From positions 215,228-279,227 of the forward strand of contig JBFNFA010000004.1 of assembly GCA_040797845.1 (NCBI GenBank): a stretch of 64,000 nucleotides of DNA. The letters are read 5' to 3'. Shown piece after piece: positions 34,827 through 44,459 of this stretch. The number at the start of each line of letters is the position of its first letter. Position 1 is the stretch's first letter. Under the pieces are notes generated by a model. The model saw nothing but the letters and a program-made list of their open reading frames with translations. It had not been told where the DNA came from and did not search any database. Made by a program: the position numbers and the translations under genes. The DNA is from Clostridium_AW sp040797845 (lineage in GTDB: Bacteria > Bacillota > Clostridia > Clostridiales > Clostridiaceae).

Positions 34827-35506
34827 AGTACACTAATATTTCATTAATATCCGATAAGATAAGGGTATTGATTATAGGAGGAGGAAGAGCAGGCTTAATA
34901 AAAGCTAAGACTTTTCTGAAGAATGGATGTGTGGTTACCATACTTTCAAAAGAATTCACCAATGGCTTTGATGAGTTAAAGGATAGTCATAACATTAAAT
35001 TTATAAGAGATGATTATAAAGAAGATTATATATTAGATCATCATTTAGTAATAATAGCTATAAACCATGATAATACAAGGGATGTAATAAAAAAACATTG
35101 TGAGAAATATTGTAAGCTATACTCCGATTCCAGTGAGTTTAGAAGGGGAATGTTTTTAGTACCTTGTCAAAGAAAAACTAAATATATAAATCTTTCGCTA
35201 AATACTAAGGAAGGTAGTCCTAAAACTTCTGTTTACTTGACTAATAAGTTGACAGATGTGGCTAAGGCATATGACGATTTTGTGGACTACTGTTGCAAAT
35301 TAAGAAATAGTTTAAAGGATAATCCTTTGAAAAATGAAATAACAAACTTTGTAAACACAGATGACTTTTATTTCTTTTTTCAAAAAAATGTCCATAATAA
35401 AGTGTTAAAAATGTTTTATGGAGGTAATGAAATTGAAATTGATTTTAGCTACGAGAAAAAGTATCCTAGCACAGACTCAAACGGATTTAATAATAAATAT
35501 GATTAA
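34784..35506 (+). CDS. Precorrin-2 dehydrogenase (SirC/Met8-like)
   Basis: The 240-residue protein has a Rossmann motif VLIIGGGRAGLIKAKTFL at about residues 28-45 and the general layout of the NAD-dependent enzyme that oxidises precorrin-2 to sirohydrochlorin. Downstream sequence is divergent. It shows a Ser-rich acidic stretch (LYSDSSEFRRGMF) where typical members have A-x-D. The context is decisive: it lies between hemA and hemC and upstream of the cobA/hemD fusion, and the anaerobic pathway needs this step before CbiK inserts cobalt. It overlaps hemA by 43 bases and hemC by 74 bases (measured from the hemC TTG). The 28 residues before the Rossmann motif may mean the true start is later. 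Confidence 0.82.
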   Translation: MPEYNSKDILQHQIEYTNISLISDKIRVLIIGGGRAGLIKAKTFLKNGCVVTILSKEFTNGFDELKDSHNIKFIRDDYKEDYILDHHLVIIAINHDNTRDVIKKHCEKYCKLYSDSSEFRRGMFLVPCQRKTKYINLSLNTKEGSPKTSVYLTNKLTDVAKAYDDFVDYCCKLRNSLKDNPLKNEITNFVNTDDFYFFFQKNVHNKVLKMFYGGNEIEIDFSYEKKYPSTDSNGFNNKYD

Positions 35507-36305
35507 AGAAAAACATAATGTGGAATGTGAGAAATTACTAATTGAAACCTTAGGAGACAAAATATTAGATAGAACCTTAGATAAAATTGGAGGCAAGGGT
35601 CTATTTATTAAAGAGATAGAGATGGCTCTATTAGAGGATAAAGCTCATATTGCAGTACACAGCATGAAAGACATGCCTTATGAAATACTAGAAGAATTTC
35701 AAATAGCTGCAGTACCAAAAAGAGAAGATGTGAGAGATGCATTTATATCTGCAGATGGTACTCCTTTTATGGATTTACCAAAAGGAGCTAAGGTTGGAAC
35801 CAGCAGCAGAAGAAGAGCTTCACAGTTAAAGCTTTTAAGACCGGATGTGGATATAGTACCAATAAGAGGGAATGTACAGACCAGAATAAGAAAAATAAAA
35901 GAATTAAATCTACATGGAACTGTACTCGCTTCTGCTGGATTAAATAGACTTGGAATGGAAGATGTAATAACAAATTATTTTGAGGTAACAGAGATGGTGC
36001 CAGCTATAGGACAAGGAGCACTAGGTGTAGAAACAAAGGTAGGGTCAGAAGCTTATGAATATGTTAAGCATATAGACAATGAAGAAAGTAGAATTTGTGT
36101 GGAAGCTGAAAGAAGCTTTATGAAAGAGTTAAAGGGAGATTGCCATTCTACCATAGGAGCTAATGCAATAATTAAAGGTGATATGTTATATATGGTGGGA
36201 ATTTTTGAAGTTGGGGGAAAAATAGTAAAAAAAGATATAGAAGGTAAGAAAGAAGAATTTATAAACTTAGGAAAAAATTTAGCCAAGAAAATTGAAATGG
36301 CTTAG
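35433..36305 (+). CDS. hemC: Porphobilinogen deaminase
   Basis: HemC polymerises four porphobilinogens to hydroxymethylbilane using a dipyrromethane cofactor. The 290 residues show LATRKSILAQTQ, GDKILD, GGKGLFIKEIE, AVHSMKDMPYE, TSSRRRASQL, RGNVQTRIRK and the cofactor Cys in GDCHSTIGANA. I choose TTG 35433 because GGAGG at 35420-35424 is eight bases away and the protein then starts MKLILATRKS as the family does; ATGs at 35418 and 35427 are inside or too near the ribosome site. Confidence 0.95.
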   Translation: MKLILATRKSILAQTQTDLIINMIKEKHNVECEKLLIETLGDKILDRTLDKIGGKGLFIKEIEMALLEDKAHIAVHSMKDMPYEILEEFQIAAVPKREDVRDAFISADGTPFMDLPKGAKVGTSSRRRASQLKLLRPDVDIVPIRGNVQTRIRKIKELNLHGTVLASAGLNRLGMEDVITNYFEVTEMVPAIGQGALGVETKVGSEAYEYVKHIDNEESRICVEAERSFMKELKGDCHSTIGANAIIKGDMLYMVGIFEVGGKIVKKDIEGKKEEFINLGKNLAKKIEMA

Positions 36306-36315
36306 GAGGTAGACT

Positions 36316-37776
36316 ATGAGTAAAGTATATCTAATTGGAGCGGGCCCAGGAGATGAGGAGCTAATCACACTGAAAGCTATAAATAAATTAAAAAAATGTA
36401 CTGCAGTTATGTACGACAGATTAGCTTCACCAGGAATATTAAAATATCTAGATGAAAAATGTGAAATATATTACTGTGGAAAAGAACCTGGATGTCACTA
36501 TAAAACCCAGGATGAAATAAATGAAATGTTAGTTAATCTTGCTAAAAAAGGACACATAGTAGGAAGAATAAAAGGAGGAGACCCCTTTGTATTCGGCCGT
36601 GGAGGAGAAGAAATACTATCACTATTAGAAGAAAATATTGAGTTTGAAGTAATACCGGGTATAACTTCGGCTATATCTGTTCCAAACTATGCAGGGATTC
36701 CAGTTACTCATAGAGCTATAGCTCAAGGTTTTCATGTATTTACAGGAATGACTGCAGAGAAGCTTAACATAGACTGGAATGCAGTAGCAAAAGTTGGAGG
36801 AACCCTAATATTTTTAATGGGATTCAATAACTTGGATATAATAACCTCAAGGCTTTTAGAAAATGGCATGGATGAATCTACCCCTTGTGCCATAATAATG
36901 AGAGGAACTACTTCTCTTCAAAGAAAAGTAGTTGGAACTATAAAAGACATAAAAGAGAAGGCATTAGAAAAGGGAATAGGGTCACCGTGCATAATTCTTG
37001 TAGGTGATGTGGTTCAGTTTAATGATAAGTTTAACTGGTATGAGAAGAAACCACTTTTCGGTAAAAATATATGTGTAACTCGCTCAAAGGAACAAGCGGG
37101 AGAACTTATAGAAAAGTTAAGAGATTTAGGAGCACAAACCATAGAAATTAACGCTATAAAGATAGTAAACACAGGAGAAAACTTAAAATCATATATGGAT
37201 AAATTATCACAATATGATTTTATACTCTTTACCAGTGTAAATGGTGTAAATATATTCTTTGATTATTTAATAGAAAAAGAATACGACATAAGGAATTTAA
37301 AAGGAAAATTTGCTGCCATAGGACCTGCTACAGAAAAGTCTCTGATTAAAAGAGGAATAAAACCAGAGATTGTAGCGGAAGAATTTGTAGCAGAGGACTT
37401 ATTCAATAAAATTAAGCCTCATGTAAAAGAAGGAGATAAAATACTTCTCCCTCGTTCAGCTCAAGCCAGGGAATATTTAGTTGAAGCATTGACAGAGGAG
37501 AAAACCTTAGTAGATGAAGTAACTACTTATAAGATAGCTAAAGGGGATTTACCTGAAGGGGAAATATTTAATAATGTGAACATAGTTTTATTTACTAGCC
37601 CAAGCATAGTAAGAAATATGATAGATATGGTTGGATTGGAAGCTATAAAGAGCAAAGAATGTTTAGCTATTGGCCCTATAACTTCAAAAGAACTTCAAAA
37701 ACATGGTATAGAACATACTGTATGTGATGAATATTCAAACGAAGGAATAATTAAAAAACTTTTGGAAAATAAATAA
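36316..37776 (+). CDS. cobA-hemD: Uroporphyrinogen-III C-methyltransferase / uroporphyrinogen-III synthase fusion
   Basis: The 486-residue protein joins two enzymes. Residues 1 to about 240 are an SAM-dependent C2,C7 methyltransferase (VYLIGAGPGDEELITLKA, VMYDRL, IVGRIKGGDPFVFGRGGEE, VIPGITSAISVPNYAGIPVTHR, LMGF) making precorrin-2. Residues about 250-486 are HemD, which closes hydroxymethylbilane to uroporphyrinogen III (ICVTRSKEQAGELIEKLRDLGA, FTSVNGVNIFF, AIGPATEKSL, FTSPSIVRN). The fusion is common in clostridia and channels the intermediate. AGGAGGTAG precedes the ATG. Confidence 0.95.
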   Translation: MSKVYLIGAGPGDEELITLKAINKLKKCTAVMYDRLASPGILKYLDEKCEIYYCGKEPGCHYKTQDEINEMLVNLAKKGHIVGRIKGGDPFVFGRGGEEILSLLEENIEFEVIPGITSAISVPNYAGIPVTHRAIAQGFHVFTGMTAEKLNIDWNAVAKVGGTLIFLMGFNNLDIITSRLLENGMDESTPCAIIMRGTTSLQRKVVGTIKDIKEKALEKGIGSPCIILVGDVVQFNDKFNWYEKKPLFGKNICVTRSKEQAGELIEKLRDLGAQTIEINAIKIVNTGENLKSYMDKLSQYDFILFTSVNGVNIFFDYLIEKEYDIRNLKGKFAAIGPATEKSLIKRGIKPEIVAEEFVAEDLFNKIKPHVKEGDKILLPRSAQAREYLVEALTEEKTLVDEVTTYKIAKGDLPEGEIFNNVNIVLFTSPSIVRNMIDMVGLEAIKSKECLAIGPITSKELQKHGIEHTVCDEYSNEGIIKKLLENK

Positions 37777-37782
37777 ACCTAT

Positions 37783-37826
37783 TCTAATTGAGAATGGATA
37801 ATTGAGAGTGAATAACTCTTGATTCT
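37783..37826. repeat. Degenerate intergenic tract before hemB
   Basis: The run ATTGAGAATGGATAATTGAGAGTGAATAACTC (in parts) resembles the other G-A-rich tracts. A close relative lies between hemB and hemL at 38808-38837. It contains no gene. Confidence 0.5.
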
Positions 37827-37844
37827 TAAAAAGGAGTGGAATTT

Positions 37845-38807
37845 ATGTTCAATAGACATAGAAGATTAAGAAACAATGAAGCTATAAGAAGTATGGTTAG
37901 GGAAACGGTTTTAACACCAGATGATTTTATATACCCACTATTTGTTGTAGAAGGGGAAAATATAAAAAAAGAAATAACTTCTCTTCCAAACAACTACCAT
38001 TATTCCATAGATAGATTACATGAAGTAGTAAAAGAGATAGAAGAGAGTGGAGTTAAGGGGATAATACTATTTGGCATACCGGATCATAAAGATGAAGTTG
38101 GTAGTGAAAGCTATAATGATAATGGAATAATACAAAAGGCAATAAGAAAAATTAGAGAGCTATCTAAAGATATTTACATAATAACTGATGTGTGCATGTG
38201 CGAGTATACAAGTCATGGTCATTGTGGAATAATTCATGATGAAAATGTAGATAACGATGAAACCCTAGATTATTTGTGCAAAATATCTCTATCCCATGCC
38301 AAAGCAGGAGCAGACATGATTGCGCCTTCGGATATGATGGATGGAAGAATTGCATCTATAAGAGAAACTTTAGATAAAAATGGATATGTACACATTCCGA
38401 TAATGTCTTATAGTGCTAAATATTGTTCAGCTTTTTATGGTCCCTTTAGAGAGGCAGCCAATTCAACACCTCAATTTGGAGATAGAAAGACCTATCAAAT
38501 GGATCCAGGAAATATAAGAGAAGCTATGCTTGAAATAGAAAGTGACATCATGGAAGGAGCAGATATCATTATGGTAAAACCTGCCCTATCTTATTTAGAT
38601 GTAATAAGATGGGCTAAGGATAAAACCCATATGCCAATAGCAGCTTATAGTGTGAGTGGAGAATATTCTATGGTTAAAGCTGCTGCAAAAATGGGATTAA
38701 TAGATGAGAAGAAAATAGCACTTGAAATGCTTTTATCTATGAAAAGAGCAGGAGCAGATATGATCATAACCTACTATGCTCTTGATGCGGCTAAATGGCT
38801 TAAATAG
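37845..38807 (+). CDS. hemB: Delta-aminolevulinic acid dehydratase
   Basis: HemB condenses two 5-aminolevulinates to porphobilinogen. The 320 residues contain RRLRNNEAIRSMVRET, DVCMCEYTSHGHCG with the three Cys of the catalytic zinc site, the first active-site Lys in SYSAKYCSAFYGPFR, and the Schiff-base Lys in IIMVKPALSYLD. ATG 37845 follows AAGGAGTGG; a GTG at 37836 is within it. Flanking G-A-rich repeat tracts on both sides suggest slight separation from its neighbours but no terminator is seen. Confidence 0.96.
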   Translation: MFNRHRRLRNNEAIRSMVRETVLTPDDFIYPLFVVEGENIKKEITSLPNNYHYSIDRLHEVVKEIEESGVKGIILFGIPDHKDEVGSESYNDNGIIQKAIRKIRELSKDIYIITDVCMCEYTSHGHCGIIHDENVDNDETLDYLCKISLSHAKAGADMIAPSDMMDGRIASIRETLDKNGYVHIPIMSYSAKYCSAFYGPFREAANSTPQFGDRKTYQMDPGNIREAMLEIESDIMEGADIIMVKPALSYLDVIRWAKDKTHMPIAAYSVSGEYSMVKAAAKMGLIDEKKIALEMLLSMKRAGADMIITYYALDAAKWLK

Positions 38808-38857
38808 TTGAGAGTTGATAATTGAAAATGGAGAATAGGTAAGAAGGGGTGTTTAAA

Positions 38858-40126
38858 ATGAGAAACTTAGAGATATTTGAAGAGTCTAAAAAGTATATGC
38901 CAGGGGGAGTTAATAGCCCAGTTAGAGCATTTACAAATGTTACAATAAATCCTCCAGTAATGAAAAAGGGTGAGGGTTCACATATATTTGATGAAGATGG
39001 AAATGAATACATAGACTTTATAGCATCTTGGGGACCAATGATATTAGGACATAATGATAAGGATGTAGTAAAAGCTATAAAAGATATGGTAGATAATGCC
39101 CTAACTTTTGGAGCACCAACGGAAGTGGAATTATTACTTGCAAGATATATGGTAAATACATTAGATAATGTAGATATGGTTAGAATGGTGAATTCAGGTA
39201 CGGAAGCTACTATGAGCGCTGTAAAGCTTACAAGAGGATATACAAAAAAAGATAAGATAATAAAATTTGCGGGATGCTATCATGGACACTTTGATGGATT
39301 CTTAGTGGAAGCAGGATCAGGAGTGCTTACAGAAAGAATTCCAGGCTCTCCAGGGGTACCGAAGAGCAGCATAGAAAACACTTTAATTGCTAAATACAAT
39401 GATATACAAAGTGTAAGAGATTTATTTGTTAAATACGGTGATGATATAGCGGGGATCATAGTTGAACCAGTGGCTGGTAATATGGGAGTTATACCTGGAA
39501 CTAAAGAGTTCTTAGAAGGATTAAGAGAAGTTTGTGATGAGTATGGAGCATTGTTAATCTTTGATGAAGTAATGACGGGATTTAGAGTAGCTTATAAAGG
39601 AGCACAAAGCCTTTGTGGTGTAGTTCCTGACTTAACTACCTTTGCTAAGATTATGGGAGGAGGACTTCCTTGTGGAGCATACGGTGGTAAAAGAGAGATA
39701 ATGGAAAACCTATCTCCTATGGGACCTGTGTATCAGGCAGGAACCATGTCAGGTAACCCAGTGGTGATGGCAGCAGGATATGCTACCTTAACTAAGCTAT
39801 ATAATAATTTACATTATTATGATCATATTGAAAAGTTAGCTAACACTCTTAAAATGGGTATGGAAGAAGTAGCTAAGGAAAAAGGAATATCCTTAGTGAT
39901 AAATAGATGTGGATCCATGATGACCCCTTTCTTTACAGAAAAAGAGAGTGTTGTGGATTACGAAGATGCTAAAACCTGTGATACAGCGCTATATGGAAGG
40001 TTCTTTCATCATATGATAAATGGTGGAATGTACATATCTCCTTCACAGTTTGAAGCTATGTTCATAGGTGTTAAGCATAGTGAAGCTGAAATAGAAAAAT
40101 TCTTAGAACTAATGAGAAAGTTCTAG
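38858..40126 (+). CDS. hemL: Glutamate-1-semialdehyde 2,1-aminomutase
   Basis: HemL converts glutamate-1-semialdehyde to 5-aminolevulinate using PMP/PLP. The 422 residues show PGGVNSPVRAF, FVNSGTEA-like MVNSGTEATMSAVKL, GCYHGHFD, LIFDEVMTGFRVA and the PLP-lysine motif TTFAKIMGGGLPCGAYGG. ATG 38858 follows AAGAAGGGGTG; the earlier GTG at 38849 is inside that ribosome site. Together with hemA it completes the C5 route to 5-aminolevulinate in this operon. Confidence 0.96.
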   Translation: MRNLEIFEESKKYMPGGVNSPVRAFTNVTINPPVMKKGEGSHIFDEDGNEYIDFIASWGPMILGHNDKDVVKAIKDMVDNALTFGAPTEVELLLARYMVNTLDNVDMVRMVNSGTEATMSAVKLTRGYTKKDKIIKFAGCYHGHFDGFLVEAGSGVLTERIPGSPGVPKSSIENTLIAKYNDIQSVRDLFVKYGDDIAGIIVEPVAGNMGVIPGTKEFLEGLREVCDEYGALLIFDEVMTGFRVAYKGAQSLCGVVPDLTTFAKIMGGGLPCGAYGGKREIMENLSPMGPVYQAGTMSGNPVVMAAGYATLTKLYNNLHYYDHIEKLANTLKMGMEEVAKEKGISLVINRCGSMMTPFFTEKESVVDYEDAKTCDTALYGRFFHHMINGGMYISPSQFEAMFIGVKHSEAEIEKFLELMRKF

Positions 40127-40141
40127 AAAACAGGTGCTAAT

Positions 40142-41461
40142 ATGAAGAGTATTATTGTTTCATCTAATAGCAGTGGTGGTGGAAAAACCACCATTACCCT
40201 TGGTCTGATTAGAGCTTTAATGAAAAAAGGATTTGATGTTCAAGGATATAAAGTAGGACCAGATTATATAGATACAGCGTTTCAAAGCAGGATAGCTAAA
40301 AAACCTTCTAGAAACTTAGATATATTTCTTATGGGGGAGGAGGGAGTAAAAGCTTCTTACTCTAGAGGAAAGGGAGATTTAGGTGTTATAGAAGGGGTTA
40401 TGGGACTTTACGATGGAAAAGGAATAGACTCTAAATATTCCACAGCCCATGTGTCAGAAGTTTTAGATTTGCCAGTAGTATTAGTGTTATCACCTAAGGC
40501 ACAAGTGGCTACATTATGTGCTGAGATAAATGGATTAAAAAACTTTGGCAATGTAAATATTTGTGGAGTAATACTAAATAACATAGGTGAAAAATACTAT
40601 AAGCTTTTAAAGGCATCCATTGAGTATAATTGTAAAATTGAAGTCTTTGGTTATATTCCAAAGGATGAAAAGTTATCTATAAAAAGTAGACACTTAGGTT
40701 TAATTCAAAGTAGCGAAGTTGAGGATTTAGAAGAAAAGATAGATTTATGTAGCGAATATATATTAAAGAATGTGAATTTAGAAGAGCTATTAAAATACTT
40801 CAAAGGCACTCCTAAATATGAAGATAATTTTCATATGGAAAATATGAACATAAAGATAGGAGTACCTATGGATAAGGCTTTTAGCTTTTATTATAGAGAA
40901 AATCTAGAGTTATTAGCTGAGGCAGGAGAAATAGTTTATTTTAGCCCATTAAAGGATAAAGAACTTCCTGAAAATATAGATTTTTTATACATAGGTGGAG
41001 GTTATCCAGAAGTATTTTTAAAGGAATTAAGTGAAAACACAACTATGTTAAACAGTATTAGAGAAAGATTGAATAAAGGATTGCACTGTTATGCAGAATG
41101 TGGTGGACTTATGTATCTCACAGAATCCATAGACAACGGGATAGAGGAAGAAAAAACAGTGGGATTCTTTAATGGAAAGGCTGTAATGACAAAATCTCTT
41201 CAAAATTTTGGCTATGCAAAGCTAGAATGTGAAGATTTAAGTATAAACTGTCATGAGTTCCATAAATCTTATGTTACGCTAAATGGTGATAAAGTATATA
41301 AATTGACTAAAGAAATATATGACGGAAGTATTAAAGAGTGGAGTTGTGGATATTTTAAAAATAATACTTTAGCTGCTTATCCCCATATACACTTTTTTGG
41401 AAATATGGAGTTTTTAAAAGTTCTACTAAAAAGGAGCGGTGAAAAATCATGGATTATATAA
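40142..41461 (+). CDS. cbiA: Cobyrinic acid a,c-diamide synthase
   Basis: CbiA uses glutamine and ATP to amidate the a and c carboxylates of cobyrinic acid. The 439 residues begin with the P-loop SSNSSGGGKTTITLGL, contain YKVGPDYID, GVMGLYDG and SPKAQVATL, and end in a glutamine amidotransferase domain with YIGGGYPE, the catalytic Cys in CYAECGGLMYL, and NCHEFHKS. Its last codons overlap cbiC by 13 bases. Confidence 0.95.
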   Translation: MKSIIVSSNSSGGGKTTITLGLIRALMKKGFDVQGYKVGPDYIDTAFQSRIAKKPSRNLDIFLMGEEGVKASYSRGKGDLGVIEGVMGLYDGKGIDSKYSTAHVSEVLDLPVVLVLSPKAQVATLCAEINGLKNFGNVNICGVILNNIGEKYYKLLKASIEYNCKIEVFGYIPKDEKLSIKSRHLGLIQSSEVEDLEEKIDLCSEYILKNVNLEELLKYFKGTPKYEDNFHMENMNIKIGVPMDKAFSFYYRENLELLAEAGEIVYFSPLKDKELPENIDFLYIGGGYPEVFLKELSENTTMLNSIRERLNKGLHCYAECGGLMYLTESIDNGIEEEKTVGFFNGKAVMTKSLQNFGYAKLECEDLSINCHEFHKSYVTLNGDKVYKLTKEIYDGSIKEWSCGYFKNNTLAAYPHIHFFGNMEFLKVLLKRSGEKSWII

Positions 41462-42078
41462 AGAAACCTATGGAAATAGAAGAAAGAAGCTTTGAAATTA
41501 TAGGTGAAGAAATGGGAGAACATAGCTTCACAGAAGAAGAATTAAAAATAGTTAAGAGAACAATACACACTACAGGAGATTTTGATTATAAAAACATTGT
41601 GTATATAAGAGAAGGGGCAATAGAAGCAGGTAAAGAGTTACTCGCAAAGGGAATTAAAATATATACAGATACCAATATGGCTAAATCAGGTATAAATAAA
41701 GCTGCATTAAAGAAATTAAACTGTTCTGTAGAATGTTACGTTTCAAATGAAGATGTGGCAAAGATTGCTAAGGAAAGAGGGATAACTCGTTCTATGGCGG
41801 GAATTGAAAAGGCAGTAGAGGATGGAGTAGAATTCTTTGTTTTTGGCAATGCACCTACAGCTTTGTACAAGCTTATAGAGCTTACTAAAGAGGGGAAAGC
41901 TAACCCTAAATTTATAATTGGAGCACCAGTAGGATTTGTAGGAGCAGCAGAATCAAAGGAAGAGGCGGAAAAGCAGCTTTCAATACCAATGGTAACAATT
42001 AGAGGAAGAAAAGGCGGAAGCAATGTGGCAGCTGCCATAGTTAATGCATTAATGTATATGGTTGTAGATAGAGAATAA
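41449..42078 (+). CDS. cbiC: Cobalt-precorrin-8 methylmutase
   Basis: CbiC moves the methyl group from C11 to C12, forming cobyrinic acid. The 209 residues include the catalytic His in RTIHTTGDFDY, TDTNMAKSGI, FGNAPTALYKL and GAPVGFVGAAESKE, then RGRKGGSNVAAAIVNAL, all family blocks. A hairpin (GGCATC 42079-42084 with GATGCC 42102-42107) lies between it and cbiD without a T run. Confidence 0.95.
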   Translation: MDYIKKPMEIEERSFEIIGEEMGEHSFTEEELKIVKRTIHTTGDFDYKNIVYIREGAIEAGKELLAKGIKIYTDTNMAKSGINKAALKKLNCSVECYVSNEDVAKIAKERGITRSMAGIEKAVEDGVEFFVFGNAPTALYKLIELTKEGKANPKFIIGAPVGFVGAAESKEEAEKQLSIPMVTIRGRKGGSNVAAAIVNALMYMVVDRE

Positions 42079-42126
42079 GGCATCGTTGATTAGTTATTTA
42101 AGATGCCCAGAAGCAGGTGATTAAAT

Positions 42127-43209
42127 ATGCTTGATATGTATGTAAATGTGGACGGTAAAAGATTAAGATGCGGTTATACTACAGGCTCCTGTGCAACAGC
42201 AGCAGCAAAAGCAGGAACAATTATGTTGTATTCAGAGCAAGATTTAAAGGAAATAAGCATAGACACTCCTAAAGGTATAAAATTAAATATTCCTATAGAA
42301 AAAATTAAAAGAGGAGAAAACTTTGTAGAGTGTTGTGTTATTAAAGATGGAGGAGATGACCCAGATGCTACCCATGGGTTAGAAATTTGGGCTAGAGCTG
42401 AAAAAAAAGAGGGTGGATATAGCCTAAGAGGTGGAGTTGGCGTAGGAAAGGTCATGGGGGAAGGACTCTATGTACCTAAAGGTGAATGGGCAATAAATCC
42501 TGTGCCAAGAACCATGATAGAAAGAGAAGTAAAAGATGTACTTCCAAAGGATAAAGGAGTAGAGATTACTATTTTTGTTCCTAAGGGAGAGGAAGTAGCT
42601 CAAAAGACCTTCAATCCGAGATTAAATATAATTGGAGGTATATCAATTCTTGGAACCTCAGGTATAGTTATGCCTATGTCAGAAGATGCTCTAAAGGAAT
42701 CCATAAGAATTGAGATAAATCAAAAGGTAGCAAAGGGTTGCAAGGAGTTAATATTAGTATTTGGTAATATAGGAGAAAAAGCAGGTACTAAAATAGGGTT
42801 AAATCCGGACAACATGGTAGTTGTATCTAATTATATTGGATTTGCATTAAATTGCTGTATGGAAAACAAAATTAAAGATGTTACCTTAGTGGGGCATATA
42901 GGAAAGTTGTGTAAAATAGCAGGAGGATGCTTTAACACCCATAGCAGAGTATGCGATGTAAGAATGGAGATCATAGCTCTTGAGCTTGCTTTAATGGGAT
43001 ATCCACAAGAATTAGTACAGAGTGTTTATAATGAAAAAACTACAGAAGGAGCAATAAAGTTCTTAGGGGACGGTTATGAAGAACTTTACAAGAGAATTGC
43101 AGAAAAAATTAAAAAAAGAGTTGAAATATACACTTATAATGAAATCGATCCTAAAATAGTTATGTTTTCTATGGAAAAAAATCTGCATATAGATGAAAAC
43201 TTAGTATAG
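42127..43209 (+). CDS. cbiD: Cobalt-precorrin-5B C1-methyltransferase
   Basis: CbiD methylates C1 after ring contraction in the anaerobic pathway. The 360 residues show RCGYTTGSCATAAAKAG, VIKDGGDDPDATHG, the ALKESIRIEINQK segment, VGHIGKLCKIAGGCFNTHSR and IAEKIKKR. This family is unrelated to the tetrapyrrole methylase fold, and the motifs leave little doubt. The ATG follows AAGCAGGTGA. The cbiE-cbiT fusion follows after a spacer with another G-A-rich tract. Confidence 0.95.
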   Translation: MLDMYVNVDGKRLRCGYTTGSCATAAAKAGTIMLYSEQDLKEISIDTPKGIKLNIPIEKIKRGENFVECCVIKDGGDDPDATHGLEIWARAEKKEGGYSLRGGVGVGKVMGEGLYVPKGEWAINPVPRTMIEREVKDVLPKDKGVEITIFVPKGEEVAQKTFNPRLNIIGGISILGTSGIVMPMSEDALKESIRIEINQKVAKGCKELILVFGNIGEKAGTKIGLNPDNMVVVSNYIGFALNCCMENKIKDVTLVGHIGKLCKIAGGCFNTHSRVCDVRMEIIALELALMGYPQELVQSVYNEKTTEGAIKFLGDGYEELYKRIAEKIKKRVEIYTYNEIDPKIVMFSMEKNLHIDENLV

Positions 43210-43262
43210 AACATTGAATAATGAACAAAGAACAGTAACTCTTAACTGTTTACTGAAAAAGA
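43209..43262. repeat. Degenerate intergenic tract between cbiD and cbiET
   Basis: ATTGAATAATGAACAAAGAACAG followed by CTCTTAACTG (in parts) resembles the tracts near hemB and cbiH. No gene or terminator is visible. Confidence 0.4.
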
Positions 43263-43271
43263 GGTGATATA

Positions 43272-44459
43272 TTGGTTTATATAGTAGGAATTGGACCTGG
43301 AAATAGAGATTACATTTTGCCTAAAGCCCTAGAAATAATGCAAGAATCTGATATAATACTTGGATTTGGAAGAGCTATGGAAAGTGTGGATTTTATAGAT
43401 AAGAAGAAAATTAAAGTAAGTAAAATAAGTGAAGTAGTAGAGGAACTAGAAAAAAACAAGGATAAAGTCATATCTGTAGTGGCGTCGGGAGATCCTTTAT
43501 ACTATGGTATAACAGAGTATATTAAAAATAATTACCCTGGAGAAATAAAGGTTATACCAGGAATAAGTTCCTTTCAATATTTATCAGGAAGGTTAAATAA
43601 AAGTTGGCAGGGGGCCTATTTAGGAAGTCTTCATGGAAGAGAAGAGGAATTTATAAATAAAGTTAGAGAAAATAAGTTATCTATATGGCTTACGGACAGT
43701 AAGAACTCTCCAAAGGATTTAGCACAAAGGTTTCTAGAAGAAGGATTAAATCCTAGGATGTATGTAGGAGAAAACTTGTCCTATGAAGATGAAAAAATAG
43801 AAATAGGATATCCAGAAGAAATGAAAAATAAAGAATTTTCTTCATTGTGTGTGCTATTGCTAGAGAATGAAGAGGCTTCACTAGAAGGAGAAAAGTTAGC
43901 TTTTATATCTGATGAAGACTTCATTAGAGGAAACTGTCCAATGACTAAGGAAGAAATAAGAATTTTAAGCATTGCTAAAATGAATCTATATAAAAACTCT
44001 AGAGTCTTAGATGTAGGAGCAGGAACAGGTTCCATAAGTATTCAAGCAGCTAAAATATGTAGTCAAGGTGAAGTAGTTGCCCTAGAGAAAGATAGTGACG
44101 CATTAGAAGTTATATATAAAAATAAAGAAAAATTTAAGGCGGATAATCTAATAGTAATTGAAGGAGAAGCCTTAACTGCAAAGCTAGAAGGAAAGTTTAA
44201 TAGCATATTTATAGGCGGTAGCGGAGGAAATTTAAGTGATTTAATCAAAAAATACTGTGAAATGCTAATGGATGGTGGAAAAATAGTATTAAACTTTATA
44301 ACAATAAATAATCTTTACATAGCCATGAACACATTAGTGGAGTTAGGCTATAAAGTAAAGTGCACCCAAGTTTCTGTAAGTAAGACAAAGGGACAAACCT
44401 ATATGCTAATGGCAAACAACCCAATATTTATAATAGAAGGAGAAAAGAACAATGGCTAA
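43272..44459 (+). CDS. cbiET: Cobalt-precorrin-7 C5- / precorrin-6B C15-methyltransferase fusion
   Basis: The 395-residue protein joins CbiE (1 to about 200; VYIVGIGPGNRDYILPKALE, GFGRAME, VVASGDPLYYGI, VIPGISSFQYLSGRL) and CbiT (about 205-395; GNCPMTKEEIRILSIAKM, SAM motif VLDVGAGTGSISIQAA, IFIGGSGGNLSDLI). Together they methylate C5 and C15 and decarboxylate the acetate side chain. The fusion equals CobL of aerobic pathways. It starts with TTG 43272 after AAAGAGGTGA and overlaps cbiL by eight bases. Confidence 0.95.
   Translation: MVYIVGIGPGNRDYILPKALEIMQESDIILGFGRAMESVDFIDKKKIKVSKISEVVEELEKNKDKVISVVASGDPLYYGITEYIKNNYPGEIKVIPGISSFQYLSGRLNKSWQGAYLGSLHGREEEFINKVRENKLSIWLTDSKNSPKDLAQRFLEEGLNPRMYVGENLSYEDEKIEIGYPEEMKNKEFSSLCVLLLENEEASLEGEKLAFISDEDFIRGNCPMTKEEIRILSIAKMNLYKNSRVLDVGAGTGSISIQAAKICSQGEVVALEKDSDALEVIYKNKEKFKADNLIVIEGEALTAKLEGKFNSIFIGGSGGNLSDLIKKYCEMLMDGGKIVLNFITINNLYIAMNTLVELGYKVKCTQVSVSKTKGQTYMLMANNPIFIIEGEKNNG

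Noticed and set aside
42079..42107. GGCATC/GATGCC hairpin between cbiC and cbiD as a terminator
   Set aside because: The stem is only six pairs with a 17-nt loop and no T run follows; transcription must pass on to cbiD.
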